From Halosegnis marinus (GTDB lineage: Archaea; Halobacteriota; Halobacteria; Halobacteriales; Haloarculaceae), in NCBI RefSeq assembly GCF_029338355.1, contig NZ_CP119802.1:1302001-1366000 (forward strand): DNA of 64,000 nucleotides, given 5' to 3'. Of this stretch, positions 61,235 to 64,000 are shown piece after piece. The translations under genes were made by a program, and so were the position numbers. Below the pieces are notes generated by a model. The model saw only the letters and a list, made by a program, of their open reading frames with translations, did not search any database and was not told the DNA's origin. Each line of letters opens with the position of its first letter. The stretch's first letter is position 1.

Positions 61235-61998
61235 GAGGTCGAGAACCCGCCGTCCACGCGGAGCCCCTCCCCGGTGATGTAGGACGCGCGGTCGCTGGCG
61301 AGGAACTCGATGGCGTCGGCTATCTCCTCGGGCTTACCCAGCCGACCCAGCGGGTACCGCTTCAGCATTATCTCGCGGGCCTTCTCGGGGTCCTCGCGGC
61401 TGGCGAAGAACTGCTGGCCGAGTTCCGTGTCGGTGAAGGCCGGGCAGACGGCGTTACACCGGACGCCCGAGCGGCCGGCCTCGGCGGCGACGGCGCGCGT
61501 GAAGTTCATCACCGCGCCCTTGGTGAGCGAGTAGACGCCCTGCTTCGGGAGGCCGTAGAAGGAGGCGAGCGAGCCGATGTTGACGATGTTGCCGGAGCCC
61601 TGCTCCTTCAGGTGCGGGAGCGCCGCGTGACAGCCGTTCCAGACGCCCCGGACGTTCACGTCGAAGACGAAGTCGAACACCGACTGGTCGGTGTCCTCGA
61701 TGTCCGCGGGCGGGTGGCCGACGCCGGCGTTGTTGACGACGGTGTCGAGGCCGTACTCCTCGACGGTGGCGTCGACGGCCGCGTGGAACGCCTCCGAGTC
61801 GGTCACGTCGAGTTCGGTGAACTCCGCCTCGCCGGCGTAGTCGCCGTCGTTGATGTCCGCGACCGTCCCGGGGCCGGTCTCGCTGTTCACGTCCGTCACG
61901 ACGACGAACGCGCCCTCCTCGGCGAACCGCTTCGCCGCCGACTCGCCGATACCCTGTCCGGCACCCGTAACGAACACCGTTCGACCTTCGTGTCGCAT
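61231..61998 (-). CDS. short-chain dehydrogenase/reductase (SDR)
   Basis: A 255-residue classical SDR. The cofactor loop TGAGQGIG is at residues 11-18, NNAG at about 88, the catalytic Ser at about 140 (NIGSLASFYG) and Tyr-Lys in YSLTK (about 155-159). The Asp after the second strand (VTDVNSE) points to NAD(H) over NADP(H). Substrate unknown; 3-ketoacyl reductase or sugar/alcohol dehydrogenase roles are common. ATG 61998 is chosen because the eight upstream codons precede the usual short start. Confidence 0.9.
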   Translation of the reverse strand: MRHEGRTVFVTGAGQGIGESAAKRFAEEGAFVVVTDVNSETGPGTVADINDGDYAGEAEFTELDVTDSEAFHAAVDATVEEYGLDTVVNNAGVGHPPADIEDTDQSVFDFVFDVNVRGVWNGCHAALPHLKEQGSGNIVNIGSLASFYGLPKQGVYSLTKGAVMNFTRAVAAEAGRSGVRCNAVCPAFTDTELGQQFFASREDPEKAREIMLKRYPLGRLGKPEEIADAIEFLASDRASYITGEGLRVDGGFSTS

Positions 61999-62091
61999 GC
62001 CCGTACGTTCGATGCGGCGCACTTAGTTCCTCCCTACCGCTGGAAACCCCGCCTCCGCAACGGCTTTCGGGCCCGCGCCCCGCCCTCCGCC

Positions 62092-62544
62092 ATGCTCGAA
62101 CCCGGCACCGAGGCCCCCCGATTCGCGCTCCCGAACCAGGACGACGAGACCGTTTCGCTCCCCGAGGAGGGTATCGCCGTCGTCTACTTCTACCCGCGCG
62201 CTGACACCCCCGGCTGTACGACCGAGGCCTGCGGCTTCCGCGACGCGTGGGACGAGTACGAGGACCGCGGCGTACACGTGTTCGGTATCAGCGACGACCC
62301 CGTGCCCGCGCTCCGGACGTTCGCCGACGAGTACGACCTCCCGGTCGAACTGCTCTCGGACACGGACGGCGAGGTGTCGCGCGCCTACGACTCCTACGGC
62401 GAGAAGAACGTCTTCGGCAACACGGTCGAGGGCGTGTTCCGCAACACGTACGTCGTCCGCGACGGCGAGGTCGTGCTCGCCTACGAGGGCGTCGACCCGG
62501 AGGACCACGCCGAACAGCTGCTCGCCGACATCGACGCGCTCTGA
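62092..62544 (+). CDS. peroxiredoxin (BCP/PrxQ type) with two cysteines
   Basis: A 150-residue peroxiredoxin. The active site YPRADTPGCTTEACGFRDA carries the peroxidatic Cys (about 43) and the resolving Cys five residues later, the classical PrxQ pair, unlike the second BCP-type protein at 51 kb. The fold continues to VVRDGEVVLAYEGVDPED. It removes peroxides with thioredoxin. ATG 62092 is chosen by family alignment; upstream frame is antisense to the SDR gene. It starts 93 bases from the divergent SDR. Confidence 0.9.
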   Translation: MLEPGTEAPRFALPNQDDETVSLPEEGIAVVYFYPRADTPGCTTEACGFRDAWDEYEDRGVHVFGISDDPVPALRTFADEYDLPVELLSDTDGEVSRAYDSYGEKNVFGNTVEGVFRNTYVVRDGEVVLAYEGVDPEDHAEQLLADIDAL

Positions 62545-62613
62545 GTCGGCGAGCACACCCTCGCTTCCCGTCGAACGCGTCACGCTGATACCCCCGCGAC
62601 CGCTAGGCGAACC

Positions 62614-64000
62614 GTGGACACCGAGGCGGTGCGGGCGCGGGCGAACGACCTGCCGACGAAGCCCGGCGTCTACCAGTTCGAGCGGGGCGACGCCGTCCTC
62701 TACGTGGGGAAGGCGGTGGACCTGCGCGACCGGGTGCGGTCGTACGCGGACCCGCGCGGCGAGCGCATCCGGCGGATGGTGGCGCGCGCCGAGCGCATCG
62801 ACTTCTCGGTGACGGAGACGGAGACGCAGGCGCTCCTCCTCGAAGCGAACCTCGTCAAGCGGTTCCAGCCGAAGTACAACGTCCGGCTGAAGGACGACAA
62901 GTCGTACCCGCTGGTCCAGTTGACGGACCACGAGTTCCCGCGCATCGAGATAACGCGCGACCCGGACGACGCCGCGACGGTGTTCGGCCCCTACACGAAC
63001 AAGGGCCGGGTGGAGACGGCGGTGAAGGCGCTCCGGGAGACGTTCGGCGTCCGGGGCTGTTCGGACTACAAGTTCGCGGGGCGCGACCGGCCGTGTCTCG
63101 ACTACGAGGTGGGGCTGTGTACCGCGCCGTGCGTGGGCGAGATAGACGCGGAGAGCTACCTCGGGGACGTGGACTCCGTCCGGCGCTTCCTCGACGGGGA
63201 GACGGGCGTACTCGCCGACCCGATGCGGGCGGCGATGGAGGCGGCCGCGGGCGAGCAGGAGTTCGAGCGCGCCGCGAACCTCCGCGACCGTCTCGCCGCC
63301 GTGGAGTCGTTCCACGAGGGCGGCGCGGCGGCGGTGCAGGGGGAGGCCCGGGAGGCGCGCGTCGAGGTGCTGGGCGTCGCCGTCGAGGGCGCGGACGCCA
63401 CCGTCGCCCGCCTCGTCAGCGAGGACGGGAAGCTGGTGGACCGCGAGCGCCACCGCGTCACGGCCCCCGAGGCGAGCGAGGTGTCGCGCCTGCTGTCGGC
63501 GTTCCTGCCGCAGTTCTACGCCGAGCGCGACCTGCCCGATGCCGTACTGCTCCAGGAGCGGCCGTCCGACCCCGACGTGCTCGACTGGCTCGAACGCGAG
63601 GGCACCGCGGTGCGGGTGCCGGGCGCGGGCCGGGAGGCGACGCTCGTGGACCTCGCGCTGAAGAACGCGCGCCGGCAGACGGGCCGGCGCGACGAGTGCG
63701 CGGCGCTCGCCGCGGAGTTGGGTATCGACGCCGCGGACCGGATAGAGGGGTTCGACGTGAGCCACGCGCAGGGGAAGGCGGTCGTCGGCTCCGACGTGTG
63801 TTTCGTGGACGGCGACGAGTCGAAGGCGGACTACCGCCGGAAGAAGCTCGCGGACGAGAACGACGACTACGCGAACATGCGGCGGCTGGTGCGGTGGCGC
63901 GCCGAGCGCGCCGTCGCGGGCCGCGACGACCGCCCGGACCCGGACCTGCTCCTCATCGACGGTGGCGAGGGGCAACTGAACGCGGCGCTGGAAGCACTGG
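62614..64000 (+). CDS. uvrC: excinuclease ABC subunit C (UvrC), N-terminal part
   Basis: The first 462 codons of UvrC run to the right edge. GTG 62614 starts the GIY-YIG nuclease domain ([20 protein letters not shown], about 11-30), which cuts 3' of DNA damage. A Cys-rich segment with VRGCSDYKF, then [13 protein letters not shown] (about 148-170) may bind an Fe-S cluster. The UVR motif that contacts UvrB is [15 protein letters not shown] (about 217). The RNase H-like 5' nuclease begins [19 protein letters not shown] (about 380). The C-terminal helix-hairpin-helix lies outside the window. uvrC is a bacterial-type repair gene widespread in haloarchaea. Confidence 0.93.
   Translation, partial: MDTEAVRARANDLPTKPGVYQFERGDAVLYVGKAVDLRDRVRSYADPRGERIRRMVARAERIDFSVTETETQALLLEANLVKRFQPKYNVRLKDDKSYPLVQLTDHEFPRIEITRDPDDAATVFGPYTNKGRVETAVKALRETFGVRGCSDYKFAGRDRPCLDYEVGLCTAPCVGEIDAESYLGDVDSVRRFLDGETGVLADPMRAAMEAAAGEQEFERAANLRDRLAAVESFHEGGAAAVQGEAREARVEVLGVAVEGADATVARLVSEDGKLVDRERHRVTAPEASEVSRLLSAFLPQFYAERDLPDAVLLQERPSDPDVLDWLEREGTAVRVPGAGREATLVDLALKNARRQTGRRDECAALAAELGIDAADRIEGFDVSHAQGKAVVGSDVCFVDGDESKADYRRKKLADENDDYANMRRLVRWRAERAVAGRDDRPDPDLLLIDGGEGQLNAALEAL

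Noticed and set aside
1-64000. CRISPR arrays, tRNA or rRNA genes, insertion sequences
   Set aside because: No regular direct repeats with spacers, no cloverleaf with TTCAA/G loop, and no transposase-like protein seen.

Overview
The window is chromosomal DNA from an extremely halophilic archaeon (class Halobacteria). Four things point there. The DNA is very GC-rich (roughly 70% by eye). The predicted proteins are rich in Asp, Glu and Ala and poor in Lys. Most genes start at or near an A/T-rich promoter box 25-35 bases upstream of the ATG, with no ribosome binding site. Several families are archaeal or haloarchaeal: TiaS, PurO-type IMP cyclohydrolase, PhoU-TrkA_C proteins, a PGF-CTERM surface protein and Tat-type lipoproteins. 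Genus cannot be fixed from the sequence. Coding density is high, many neighbours overlap by 1-4 bases, and I see no tRNA, rRNA, CRISPR array, insertion sequence or integrase.

Layout. 0-4.5 kb: the end of the ribosomal str operon (rpsL fragment, rpsG), a beta-CASP nuclease, two genes for contractile-tail tube-like (gp19-fold) proteins with no other injection-system genes nearby, and a HAD nucleotidase. 4.5-12.6 kb: a NifU-type Fe-S protein, a RecJ-like DHH protein, an ABC-2 exporter, an HTH-phosphoribosyltransferase regulator beside a purine permease, and an aspartoacylase-like protein. 12.6-22.6 kb: threonine synthase, a signal-less THI5/NMT1 protein, tiaS, an HTH regulator, an arylsulfotransferase-like protein, a double PhoU-TrkA_C protein, citrate synthase and a MATE exporter. 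22.7-28.4 kb: a biotin ECF transporter (bioY-bioM-bioN) and a large membrane Fe-S oxidoreductase that probably links electron-transfer flavoprotein to quinone. 28.4-42.4 kb: aspartate kinase, PurO, TPR and DUF424 proteins, MFS and NSS transporters, PsiE, a PGF-CTERM protein, mutL and small proteins. 42.4-50.2 kb: a complete phosphate transport operon, pstS-pstC-pstA-pstB-phoU plus an AbrB-PhoU regulator. 50.2-64 kb: two peroxiredoxins, thioredoxin, a PAS/LOV-like protein, a cytochrome P450, a VOC dioxygenase, NUDIX, MaoC, mutS, htpX, a thioesterase, an SDR and the start of uvrC.

Themes. DNA repair is well represented (mutL, mutS, uvrC, RecJ-like). So are phosphate handling (pst operon, three PhoU-type proteins, PsiE) and redox defence. 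mutS and htpX each carry a single extra base in a G run, only about 590 bases apart. That pattern suggests a local sequence or assembly error at least as much as real gene loss.

The most unusual content is the isolated pair of gp19-like tube proteins next to the str operon. Other points of interest are several perfect palindromes over start codons or promoters (purO, a NUDIX gene, a phosphoribosyltransferase regulator, pstS), a large hairpin behind an HTH gene, a LOV-like PAS protein without the photoactive cysteine, and a THI5-family protein without export signal.
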